Source: Candidatus Aminicenantes bacterium UBA4820 | GTDB taxonomy: Bacteria > Acidobacteriota > UBA4820 | Length of the DNA: 6,478 nt | Assembly: GCA_002402325.1 (NCBI GenBank) | Contig: DHFQ01000139.1 | Location: 1-6,478, forward strand | Direction of reading: 5' to 3' | Shown: positions 1 through 6,416 of the stretch, piece by piece | Position numbering within the stretch: position 1 is the stretch's first letter | Layout of the letters: each line of letters starts with the position of its first letter | Translations under genes and position numbers: made by a program | Notes under the pieces: generated by a model | Databases searched by the model: none | What the model was told of the DNA's origin: nothing | What the model saw: only the letters and a program-made list of their open reading frames with translations

Positions 1-2254
1 AGATGTTGAAAGAGATAGTGAAGCATACAAAATCTGGTTGAACTATCTTAAAAAGGAGAGAATTTTTGAATTTGGAAAAAAGGACAACTTCTGGTCTATG
101 GGAGATGTTGGTCCATGCGGTCCCTGTAGTGAAATTCACTATTTTCAAGGAAATTCCATTCCCTGCAATGAAGAACTTCAGGGGAGAGAATGCAAGGGGG
201 TAGCCTGCGAATGTGATAGATGGCTTGAACTTTGGAATATCGTTTTTATGCAGTATAACAGAGATGAAAAGGGGATACTTTCTCCTCTTCCTGCTCCATG
301 CGTTGATACGGGAATGGGGCTTGAAAGACTTTCCGCTGTTTTGCAGGGACATCTTTCCAACTACGACTGTGATTTAATAAAGCCAATAATTTCAAAAGAA
401 GAAGAATTGACAGGGATTCACTATGGCAAAGATAAAGAAATCGATATTGCCTTTAGGGTTATCGCAGACCATATCAGGGCATCATCCTTTTTGATAGCGG
501 ATGGAGTTATCCCCTCAAATGAACAAAGAGGATATGTTTTAAGAAAAATAATAAGAAGAGCAATAAGATATGAGAAAAAACCTGGATTAAAAAATTCAAT
601 TTTAACCAATCTTGTCGATGTGGTTGGTGAAATAATGGGAGATTTCTATCCCGAAATAATAGAAAATTGTGATAGAATTAAGAAAATTTTAAAAAGAGAA
701 GAAGAAATATTCAGTTCAACGCTCCTTACAGGAATGGAAAAACTTGAAGCATCCCTTGATCAATTTAAAGGCAGGGGAGTAATAGAAGGCGACTTCCTTT
801 TCAAACTTTATGACACTTATGGTTTTCCAATAGATTTCGCAGCCGACATTGCAAAAGAAAAAAATTTAGAACTTGATATCGTTGGATTTGAAAAATCTAT
901 GGAAAAACAGAGAGAAATAGCAAAGCAGTCTCACAAAAAGGAGAGTGGAGATGATTTTAGCCCTATCCTAAAAGAGAGAGAACTTAAAAGCAATTTTGTT
1001 GGTTATGATAATCTTTCTGTGAAAACAAATGTAATCGCTTTATTAAAAGATAAAGAATTTGTGGAGAGTTTAAAAAAAGGTGACAAAGGAATTGCAATAT
1101 TTAAGGAAACTCCCTTTTACGCTGAAGGTGGAGGTCAGGTTGGAGACACTGGAAAAGGAGAAGGGACAAATTCTTCATTCAATGTTCTTGATACAAAAAA
1201 GTCGGGAACAATTCCATTTAGTATTATTGAAATTACTGAAGGTGAACTCACTTTGAATGATGATGTATCACTTTATGTTGATTTTAAAAAAAGGAGAAAT
1301 ACCGAGGCACACCACACCGCAACTCACATCTTACACTATGCGTTAAGAAAATTTCTTGGAAGTCATATCAAGCAATCTGGTTCACTTGTTACGCCAACGA
1401 GACTAAGATTTGATTTTAGCCATTTTTCTTCAATTGACTATGACTTATTAAAAGATATTGAGGAAGAGGTGAACACAATAATTTTTGAAGACCACATTGT
1501 AAAAAAGAGTTTTATGCCTTTTGATGATGCTGTAAAATACGGAGCAATAGCCCTTTTTGATGAAAAATATGCTGATATTGTTAGAGTCGTGGAAGTTGAG
1601 GGAATTTCAAAAGAGTTGTGCGGTGGGTGTCATGTTGAAAGAACTTCGCAGATTGGTATTTTTAAGATTCTTGAAGAGAAATCTGTTGCGTCTTCTGTAA
1701 GAAGAATTGAGGCTATCTGCCAGAATTCAGCCTACAAAGAGATGACAAAAGATTATAATATTGTCTTGTCGCTTAAAGAATTACTTAAAGTAGATGGAGA
1801 GAAGGTTGTTGAAAATGTTTTAAAATTGGTTGAAAGTAACAAAAGGCTTGAAAAGGAATTGTCTTCTTTAAAGATAAAAACACTCTCTTCATCAAAGGAA
1901 GAAATTGAGATAAAGAATGTCAAAGGGTTAAATGTCGTTTTGAAACTTTCTTTTAACCTTGAGCCTTCCCTTCAAAAAAATCTTGCAGATTCTTTGAGAG
2001 ATAAGATCAAATCGGGAGTTGTTGTAATAGGAAACAAATCTGATGGCAAAGCTTCAATTCTTGTGGCTTTGACCAAAGATTTGACTGATAGATTGAATGC
2101 CTCAAAAATTGTCAAGGAACTCGGCAAAGTGATAGGTGGCGGCGGCGGGGGAAGTAAAGAGTTGGCGGAAGCGGGCGGAAAAAATGTTGATAGGTTAAAT
2201 GATGCACTTAATAGTTCGCTTGAAATAATAGGGAATATGATTGATGAAAACTAA
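1..2254 (+). CDS. alaS: Alanyl-tRNA synthetase, 5'-truncated by the window edge
   Basis: Cytoplasmic class II synthetase that charges tRNA-Ala with alanine and hydrolyses mischarged Ser/Gly-tRNA-Ala. The reading frame is open to the left edge (first full codon at 2). The TTG at 38 is an internal Leu, because the 12 codons before it (ending EAYKIW) are typical AlaRS sequence. About 750 residues are visible; E. coli AlaRS has about 876, so class II motifs 1 and 2 lie outside. Visible in order: MGDVGPCGPCSEIHY (from 98); an insert with four Cys (164-214) that may bind zinc; motif 3 DTGMGLERL (305-331); the tRNA-binding helical region including IPSNEQRGYVLRKIIRRA; the editing domain with GGGQVGDTG, HxxxH (His codons 1313 and 1325) and CGGCH (1619-1633), together the expected Cys/His metal site; a coiled-coil linker; and C-Ala with a six-Gly run (2135-2152) before AEAGG. 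Both active domains look intact. It is followed by a TPR gene after 25 bases, probably co-transcribed. The identification is secure. Confidence 0.97.
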   Translation, partial: DVERDSEAYKIWLNYLKKERIFEFGKKDNFWSMGDVGPCGPCSEIHYFQGNSIPCNEELQGRECKGVACECDRWLELWNIVFMQYNRDEKGILSPLPAPCVDTGMGLERLSAVLQGHLSNYDCDLIKPIISKEEELTGIHYGKDKEIDIAFRVIADHIRASSFLIADGVIPSNEQRGYVLRKIIRRAIRYEKKPGLKNSILTNLVDVVGEIMGDFYPEIIENCDRIKKILKREEEIFSSTLLTGMEKLEASLDQFKGRGVIEGDFLFKLYDTYGFPIDFAADIAKEKNLELDIVGFEKSMEKQREIAKQSHKKESGDDFSPILKERELKSNFVGYDNLSVKTNVIALLKDKEFVESLKKGDKGIAIFKETPFYAEGGGQVGDTGKGEGTNSSFNVLDTKKSGTIPFSIIEITEGELTLNDDVSLYVDFKKRRNTEAHHTATHILHYALRKFLGSHIKQSGSLVTPTRLRFDFSHFSSIDYDLLKDIEEEVNTIIFEDHIVKKSFMPFDDAVKYGAIALFDEKYADIVRVVEVEGISKELCGGCHVERTSQIGIFKILEEKSVASSVRRIEAICQNSAYKEMTKDYNIVLSLKELLKVDGEKVVENVLKLVESNKRLEKELSSLKIKTLSSSKEEIEIKNVKGLNVVLKLSFNLEPSLQKNLADSLRDKIKSGVVVIGNKSDGKASILVALTKDLTDRLNASKIVKELGKVIGGGGGGSKELAEAGGKNVDRLNDALNSSLEIIGNMIDEN

Positions 2255-2268
2255 TCTAAATATTTTGT

Positions 2269-2273
2269 GGAGG
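2269..2273 (+). promoter_or_regulatory. Shine-Dalgarno site setting the start of the TPR gene
   Basis: GGAGG lies six bases before the ATG at 2280. This decides the start. The same frame is open further upstream (TTG 2241, ATG 2244, overlapping the end of alaS), but starting there would put about 13 residues in front of a well-formed signal peptide. Confidence 0.85.
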
Positions 2274-2279
2274 TATAAG

Positions 2280-3350
2280 ATGAAAAAGATTTTTGCAGTA
2301 ATGGTGGTTTTACTCCTGACAATGTGTGTTTTTGCAGACAAGAAAAAAGATGAAAAGGTACAAGCCCCTCAACCAACCGTTGAACAGTTGATTGAAGAGG
2401 GGAAATATCAGGAGGCGGTTGCACTTGGCAAAAATATGGAAACCAAGGGAGATGTAACCGCTGGTTTGCTTGTCAATATTGGCGTAGCATACTACAAGAT
2501 GAAGGATTATGACAACTCACTCAATTATTTAGAACAAGCCTATTCAAAGGCTTCTGACCCACTTGCCCCTGACACTGAACTACAACTAAAAACTCTTCTT
2601 TTTGAGGCAACCATTTACCATGAGAAAAATGATGAGCAAAAAGTTCTGGAAACTTATGAAAAGGCACTAACCATTTCCCCCGACAATAAAGATGTTTTAA
2701 AAAATTATGCGATGGCGTTGGAGGCAAAGAATCCCCAGAAGGCATTAGAAGTTTATGATAAGTTGGTTCAATTAAGCCCTGATGAAGGTTACGATGCAGG
2801 GCTTTTTGCAATGGAAAGGGGAGACAATGGAAGAGCGGAAACATATCTTAAGGCAGCGCAATCTGTAAAAGGAGAAGATGAATCAATTTATCTCGCACTA
2901 ACAAAACTTTACTTAAAAGAAAAGAGATTTGGTGATGCAATACCTATTCTTGAAAAAGCAATCTCTGCCTCAACAAAAGATATTTTAAAACCCAAATTAC
3001 TTTTCTTCCTTGCATCCTGCCAGTTTGAAATTAAAAAACCTATGGATGCTATAGCAACCTGTGATAAGATACTTGCAATTCGTCCGAATGATGAAAACGC
3101 ACTCGTCTTGAAGGCAAAATGTTTTAGAGAGATGAAAGATCAGAAAAATGCAATTGCATCTTCAGATCAGGCACTTCAGGTAAATCCTGAAAACGAGGAA
3201 GCAAATTATTTAAGGGCTCTGCTTGCAATCGAGCAAAAGGACTTTAAAAAAGCAAAAGTGCTTTGTCAAAAGGTTCTTACCCTTACAAAAAATGAAGATA
3301 GAAAGAAGGAAGTGAGTGGCTATCTCAATGAAATGAAGGGTGTCAAATAG
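2280..3350 (+). CDS. Secreted tetratricopeptide-repeat (TPR) protein
   Basis: Predicted 356-residue periplasmic protein made almost entirely of TPR helices, so probably a protein-binding scaffold; no catalytic motif is seen and its partner is unknown. The N-terminus is a Sec signal peptide: MKK, a hydrophobic core at residues 4-18, then VFA before Asp20, a good signal peptidase I site. Cys16 is preceded by LTM, not a lipobox, so a soluble periplasmic form is more likely than a lipoprotein. Lysine-rich residues 21-27 follow. About eight or nine TPR units occupy roughly 35-340; the clearest are near 61-94, 104-137, 201-232, 239-271, 272-305 and 307-340, with the usual small-residue/aromatic pattern and closing Pro (ISPDN, LSPDE, IRPND, VNPEN). 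It starts 25 bases after alaS with a strong GGAGG site and is followed by a terminator, so it is the last gene of this unit. The fold is sure; the function is not known. An assembly or envelope-complex role is only inference. Confidence 0.85.
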   Translation: MKKIFAVMVVLLLTMCVFADKKKDEKVQAPQPTVEQLIEEGKYQEAVALGKNMETKGDVTAGLLVNIGVAYYKMKDYDNSLNYLEQAYSKASDPLAPDTELQLKTLLFEATIYHEKNDEQKVLETYEKALTISPDNKDVLKNYAMALEAKNPQKALEVYDKLVQLSPDEGYDAGLFAMERGDNGRAETYLKAAQSVKGEDESIYLALTKLYLKEKRFGDAIPILEKAISASTKDILKPKLLFFLASCQFEIKKPMDAIATCDKILAIRPNDENALVLKAKCFREMKDQKNAIASSDQALQVNPENEEANYLRALLAIEQKDFKKAKVLCQKVLTLTKNEDRKKEVSGYLNEMKGVK

Positions 3351-3389
3351 ACCCTTTTGATTGTATTCAATCAGGCAACAAGTTAACAC

Positions 3390-3418
3390 AAAGAAGGGGT
3401 TTAAAGCCCCTTCTTTTT
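3390..3418 (+). terminator. Rho-independent terminator of the alaS–TPR unit
   Basis: A 10-bp stem (AAAGAAGGGG 3390-3399 with CCCCTTCTTT 3407-3416) closes a 7-base loop and runs into five T (3414-3418). It lies 39 bases after the TPR stop codon. On the opposite strand the same hairpin directly follows the permease stop (3420-3422) but has only a poor tail (TTTGTGTT). It may therefore serve both convergent units, more efficiently for the + strand. Confidence 0.88.
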
Positions 3419-3419
3419 A

Positions 3420-5090
3420 TTACTTTGATTGAATATTTACAAGATTTTTTATTCCTGCTTTAAAGAAAACAAACGAAAATATTGAGGTAACAGCAAAAAT
3501 TATACAAAATGGTAATATCCAATCAGGAGTTTTAGAACTTTTAGACAGCAGAAACTGGTAATAAAGATAAATTGGCTTTGCACTCAAAACAACTACAAAA
3601 GCAACATAAAAAAGAGAGAAAATCATATATTGAAATCCCTCAACCGTAACAAGCATTTTTGTTGGATTTTTCTCTCCAAATTTGGGTGATATTGTTCCAT
3701 AAAAAATTGCAAATGATGTCATAAAAAATGTCGTTAGAATTGTTACCCCAAAAAAATAGTAAAATGCTGGTCCTGATAGTTCTATCAACTTTGCTGAAAA
3801 GTAGTAGATTATAGATGATAGAATTAAAAGAGGGAAAAAGGTGAACAGAAATTTCTCAAAGAAAACATTTTTCATCTTTAATGGCATTGTCTTTATTGTA
3901 AAAAAAGGGTCTCCTTCAATCGCGATAGAGGTAAAAGAAAATCTTGCAGAGACTGCTGAAACTACAAAGCCAAGTGTTGCATAATTCAAAAGACTTATTG
4001 CAAATTTGAATGGAACTATATTTTTGGGAAGATACTTCATATTAAAAATGTAAATCAAAACAAGCGCAGAGAGGATAAAAACCTGCCCCCACTCTGCAGG
4101 ACTTCTTAAAAAAACTATAACATCTTTATATAAGAGATGATAAATTTGTTTCAGAAATGGAAATCGTTTTAAAGACCAAAGGAGGACTCTTTCAAAAAGT
4201 GAGCTTTTTTTAAATGTGGTTGAACTTCCTCTCTCTTTGGAAATCAAAAATCCCTTTGAATGAAAAATTACAACCGAACCAAAAAGTATAAAAAGGGTGG
4301 ACAGGGAAAGAATTGAGAGTTTAGATAAATAATCAAAAAATCTATGGTCATCACCAATCCCCGCTACAATTATGTTTCTTGCAATCCATGTAGAAGGGAG
4401 TTTGTTTTCCATAGGAAGTTCTATTGAAGAAATGACAACCTGAACATCAGCCATTTTGCGAGGGTTTAAAAGATTTTCTGGTCTGGAAACCCTGATTAAA
4501 ATTATTAGAAAACAGAGCAAAGAAACACCCAGAACAGTAAAGAATTGGTAAAGCCTCTTTGCAGGGAAATATCTTGCAAGAATAACTGTGAGGGCTGTTC
4601 CGATTGAAAGTGGAGATAAAACAAATAACAATAATGAAAGAAAGGAAAGAAAAAACAAAGAGGGCTTTTCAAATTTTATTGAAAAATAACCCAAAATGAT
4701 AGGGATTAAAATTATGAAAATCAGTATGGATGCTGTGAAGAAGGTCTCTATTATGCCTTTTAATTTTATTGTGAATCTTCTTATTGGTAGATGGTATAAA
4801 AAATCAAGGTCGTCCTCAAGATAAAGATATGAGAGAGAAGATACAGATGAAGAGAAAATAAGCATAGTAAATGTTGTCAAAAAGATTAGTGCAAGAAGTT
4901 TTGAAGAGACAATAAGAGCAACCTGCTCAGGTAGCCCTCCAAACCGAACAAACAATATCCAGAAAAGTCTTCTGAAGAAAAAATATTCAAAAAGAACGAA
5001 AAGTAATCCTATAATTGAAAAAAGGATAACAGCAAAGTGTTTCCTCTCTCTAAAAGAAAGGAATGCGTATTTAAAAAGTTTAAATAACAA
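3420..5090 (-). CDS. Polytopic membrane protein, putative ABC exporter permease (ABC-2-like)
   Basis: A 556-residue inner-membrane protein with about a dozen hydrophobic segments (near residues 20-38, 60-86, 112-137, 145-172, 182-200, 256-276, 335-350, 366-386, 412-432, 440-466, 484-503, 524-545). It fits the family annotated as 'putative ABC transporter permease subunit', usually about 550 residues. Family-like landmarks are DLDFLYHLPIRR (95-105), SRPENLLNP (202-210), LPSTW (231-235), KDVIVFLRSPAEWGQ (322-336) and IAIEGDPFFTIKTMPL (389-404). It has no Walker A or ABC signature motif, so an ATPase must come from elsewhere; none is in the window. The substrate is unknown. The start is TTG (5088-5090): the codon before it is an in-frame TAG, and the next ATG would remove the first two membrane segments. 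GGAATAG, partly overlapping the cpoB stop, is a weak ribosome site, so translation is probably coupled to cpoB, which ends 3 bases upstream. The family is fairly sure from remembered motifs; function is inferred. Confidence 0.75.
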   Translation of the reverse strand: MLFKLFKYAFLSFRERKHFAVILFSIIGLLFVLFEYFFFRRLFWILFVRFGGLPEQVALIVSSKLLALIFLTTFTMLIFSSSVSSLSYLYLEDDLDFLYHLPIRRFTIKLKGIIETFFTASILIFIILIPIILGYFSIKFEKPSLFFLSFLSLLLFVLSPLSIGTALTVILARYFPAKRLYQFFTVLGVSLLCFLIILIRVSRPENLLNPRKMADVQVVISSIELPMENKLPSTWIARNIIVAGIGDDHRFFDYLSKLSILSLSTLFILFGSVVIFHSKGFLISKERGSSTTFKKSSLFERVLLWSLKRFPFLKQIYHLLYKDVIVFLRSPAEWGQVFILSALVLIYIFNMKYLPKNIVPFKFAISLLNYATLGFVVSAVSARFSFTSIAIEGDPFFTIKTMPLKMKNVFFEKFLFTFFPLLILSSIIYYFSAKLIELSGPAFYYFFGVTILTTFFMTSFAIFYGTISPKFGEKNPTKMLVTVEGFQYMIFSLFYVAFVVVLSAKPIYLYYQFLLSKSSKTPDWILPFCIIFAVTSIFSFVFFKAGIKNLVNIQSK

Positions 5091-5093
5091 CTA

Positions 5094-5819
5094 CTATTCC
5101 AATGAAAGAACTCTTAATTTCTCCCTTGCAACCGAAGCCTCTTCAGATTGGGGATAATTCTTTAGTATTTCAACAAGAAGAGATTTTGCTCTATTTTTAT
5201 CGCCTAAATTGTAATATGTAAGGGCAAGTTTCAATTTTGCAGAAACATATTTATTCCCTTTTGGATAGGTTGTGATGACATACTCAAGAGCATTTTTTGC
5301 CTGTTCGTAATCCTTCAATCCGTAGTAACATTCACCTATCCAGTAGTTGCAATTTTCAGAAAGCGGATGGTCTTTATGTTTTTCTAAGAATTCTTTAAAA
5401 GTCGAAATTGCAAGTTCATACTTTCCCTGAAGATATGATGAATATCCATCCTGATAGATTCTTGTTGCTTCATCAACGCTAACCTGTCCCAATTGAGGTT
5501 CAGTTGAGGAAGTAATTATGGGCATTGAGTTTTTCAAACTCTTCAGTTCCTCTATTTGAGTTGAAAGAACATCATAATTTTCTTTTAACCTATTAACTTC
5601 AACTCTTAAGTCCGCTGTTTCAGAAGATCTTTGCACTGTTTCAATTTTAGTTTCCAAAGAAGAAATTTTCCTTCCAAGTTCAGAAACTTGAGAAGTTAGA
5701 GCATCAACCTTTTGAGAAAGAATAAGGAGGTCTTTTTGCAACTTATCAATTTCTTCCTTCGTTCCACAGAATTGAGTCAGGGAACAGAGGAAAATCAAAC
5801 AAATTAGAAACTTCTTCAT
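5094..5819 (-). CDS. cpoB: CpoB/YbgF-type Tol-Pal-associated coiled-coil TPR protein, probable lipoprotein
   Basis: A 241-residue envelope protein with YbgF/CpoB architecture. In E. coli CpoB coordinates PBP1B-dependent peptidoglycan synthesis with Tol-driven outer-membrane constriction. Seen here: a hydrophobic signal (residues 4-17), Cys18, a long coiled coil rich in Leu/Glu/Lys/Ser (about 21-98), a Ser/Thr/Pro/Gln linker (100-112), then three TPR units (about 118-151, 155-188, 190-225) with IYQDGYSSYLQGKYELAI, YWIGECYYGLKDYEQA and LALTYYNLGDKNRA, each ending in HP or YP. Cys18 sits where deltaproteobacterial-type YbgF proteins carry a lipidated Cys (the following EEIDKLQKDL matches), but the preceding TQF is not a standard lipobox. 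It starts 6 bases after pal ends; AGGGA overlapping the pal stop is only three bases from the ATG, suggesting coupled translation. The position next to pal strongly supports the identification. E. coli CpoB is periplasmic and not lipidated, so lipidation here is inference. Confidence 0.9.
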   Translation of the reverse strand: MKKFLICLIFLCSLTQFCGTKEEIDKLQKDLLILSQKVDALTSQVSELGRKISSLETKIETVQRSSETADLRVEVNRLKENYDVLSTQIEELKSLKNSMPIITSSTEPQLGQVSVDEATRIYQDGYSSYLQGKYELAISTFKEFLEKHKDHPLSENCNYWIGECYYGLKDYEQAKNALEYVITTYPKGNKYVSAKLKLALTYYNLGDKNRAKSLLVEILKNYPQSEEASVAREKLRVLSLE

Positions 5820-5825
5820 CAGTCC

Positions 5826-6365
5826 CTATTCAGTCAAAACAAACTCTGCACGCCTATTCTGCTGCCAGCAGGATTCGTTACTTTCCGTGCAAAGAGGCTT
5901 ATTTTCTCCATAAGAAACAGTTTGTATTTTGGAGGCGGGAACGCCAAGCCCTATAAGATATTCCCTTGCAGCATTTGCTCTTCTTTCACCAAGTGCGAGG
6001 TTGTAAGCTTCGGTGTTTCTTTCATCGCAATGGCCCTCAACTATTAGTTTGAATTCAGGATGAGCAAGAACCCACTCAGCGTTTTTCTTTAGAATTTCTT
6101 TTGCTTCAGGCAAAATATCCCACTTGTTTGTTTCAAAATGGATCCTCTTTAAGACCCCTTGCTTGTTGTAATAATCAGCGGTAGTTTCTACTTTGAGTTG
6201 CTCAGACGGTTGTTCAGGTGTCCATCCGGTTTTTGGCTCCTCTTTTGTTACAGGGGCTGGCGGTGGAGTAGTTGGTGCCTTTTCTTTTTTCTTACAACTT
6301 GACAGGAAAATGGTAGATGATAAAACCAGAATAACAATAAAAATAGAAAATATCCTCTTCTTCAT
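5826..6365 (-). CDS. pal: Pal, peptidoglycan-associated outer-membrane lipoprotein
   Basis: A 179-residue lipoprotein that binds peptidoglycan from the outer membrane and works with TolB and the TolQRA motor in envelope constriction and integrity. The signal peptide ends in a textbook lipobox, LSSC, with lipidated Cys24. The next residue is Lys rather than the inner-membrane retention Asp, consistent with outer-membrane sorting. A Lys/Pro-rich linker (25-56) leads into the OmpA-like domain (about 71-179). That domain carries EGHCDERNTEAYN, LGERRANAAREYL and the closing QQNRRAEF; Asp114 and Arg129 are the expected contacts for the diaminopimelate peptide. Cys159 and Cys166 (PLCTESNESCW) are six residues apart and could form a disulfide; Cys113 sits in the GHCDER motif. 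Length is typical of Pal. The start is fixed by an ideal Shine-Dalgarno site. It is first in a − strand operon with cpoB and a permease. The strand-opening segment IHFETNKWD is somewhat divergent from the usual FDFDK pattern. Confidence 0.97.
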   Translation of the reverse strand: MKKRIFSIFIVILVLSSTIFLSSCKKKEKAPTTPPPAPVTKEEPKTGWTPEQPSEQLKVETTADYYNKQGVLKRIHFETNKWDILPEAKEILKKNAEWVLAHPEFKLIVEGHCDERNTEAYNLALGERRANAAREYLIGLGVPASKIQTVSYGENKPLCTESNESCWQQNRRAEFVLTE

Positions 6366-6370
6366 TTACA

Positions 6371-6378
6371 ACCTCCTT
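6371..6378 (-). promoter_or_regulatory. Strong Shine-Dalgarno site of pal
   Basis: On the minus strand AAGGAGGT lies five bases before the ATG at 6365, a full-length match to the anti-Shine-Dalgarno sequence. It is much stronger than the sites before cpoB and the permease, which fits pal being the most highly translated gene of the unit. Confidence 0.9.
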
Positions 6379-6387
6379 AAGATTCTA

Positions 6388-6416
6388 ATTCTATCCTTGA
6401 ATTAAATTAATGTCAA
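6388..6416 (-). promoter_or_regulatory. Sigma70-type promoter of the pal–cpoB–permease operon
   Basis: Reading the minus strand: −35 box TTGACA (6416-6411, perfect), a 17-base AT-rich spacer, and −10 box TAGAAT (6393-6388, one mismatch to TATAAT). A second TAGAAT follows immediately (6387-6382), but its 23-base spacing to the −35 box is poor. Transcription should start near 6381-6383, giving a leader of only about 15-18 bases that contains little beyond the ribosome site. No operator can be assigned with confidence. Confidence 0.8.

Noticed and set aside
38..40. TTG as the start of alaS
   Set aside because: The frame is open upstream to the window edge and the codons before it match the AlaRS family, so this is an internal Leu and the gene is cut by the window.
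178..609. Two minus-strand open frames (60 and 62 codons) inside alaS
   Set aside because: They lie opposite highly conserved AlaRS motifs and have no ribosome site; shadows.
2135..2152. Six-glycine run in AlaRS as a possible repeat expansion
   Set aside because: AlaRS C-Ala domains normally carry a Gly-rich stretch before the AxAGG motif, so this is ordinary family variation.
2241..2279. Upstream start (TTG 2241 or ATG 2244) for the TPR gene, overlapping alaS
   Set aside because: It would place about 13 residues ahead of a normal signal peptide; the strong GGAGG at 2269-2273 serves the ATG at 2280.
2521..2844. A 107-codon open frame on the minus strand inside the TPR gene
   Set aside because: Antisense shadow of a well-supported coding region; its protein looks low-complexity and matches nothing I recognise.
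3336..3356. Hairpin AAGGGT/ACCCTT spanning the TPR stop codon
   Set aside because: Short stem with a 9-base loop and only a few T afterwards; could be a minor accessory terminator but is not supportable.
3358..3373. Small inverted repeat TGATTG-TATT-CAATCA just after the TPR gene
   Set aside because: A six-pair AT-rich stem with no T-tract; too weak to call beside the strong hairpin at 3390-3418.
6193..6405. A 70-codon plus-strand open frame opposite the start of pal
   Set aside because: It is antisense to the Pal signal peptide, linker and promoter, with Gly/Val-rich sequence typical of a reversed Pro/Thr-rich linker.
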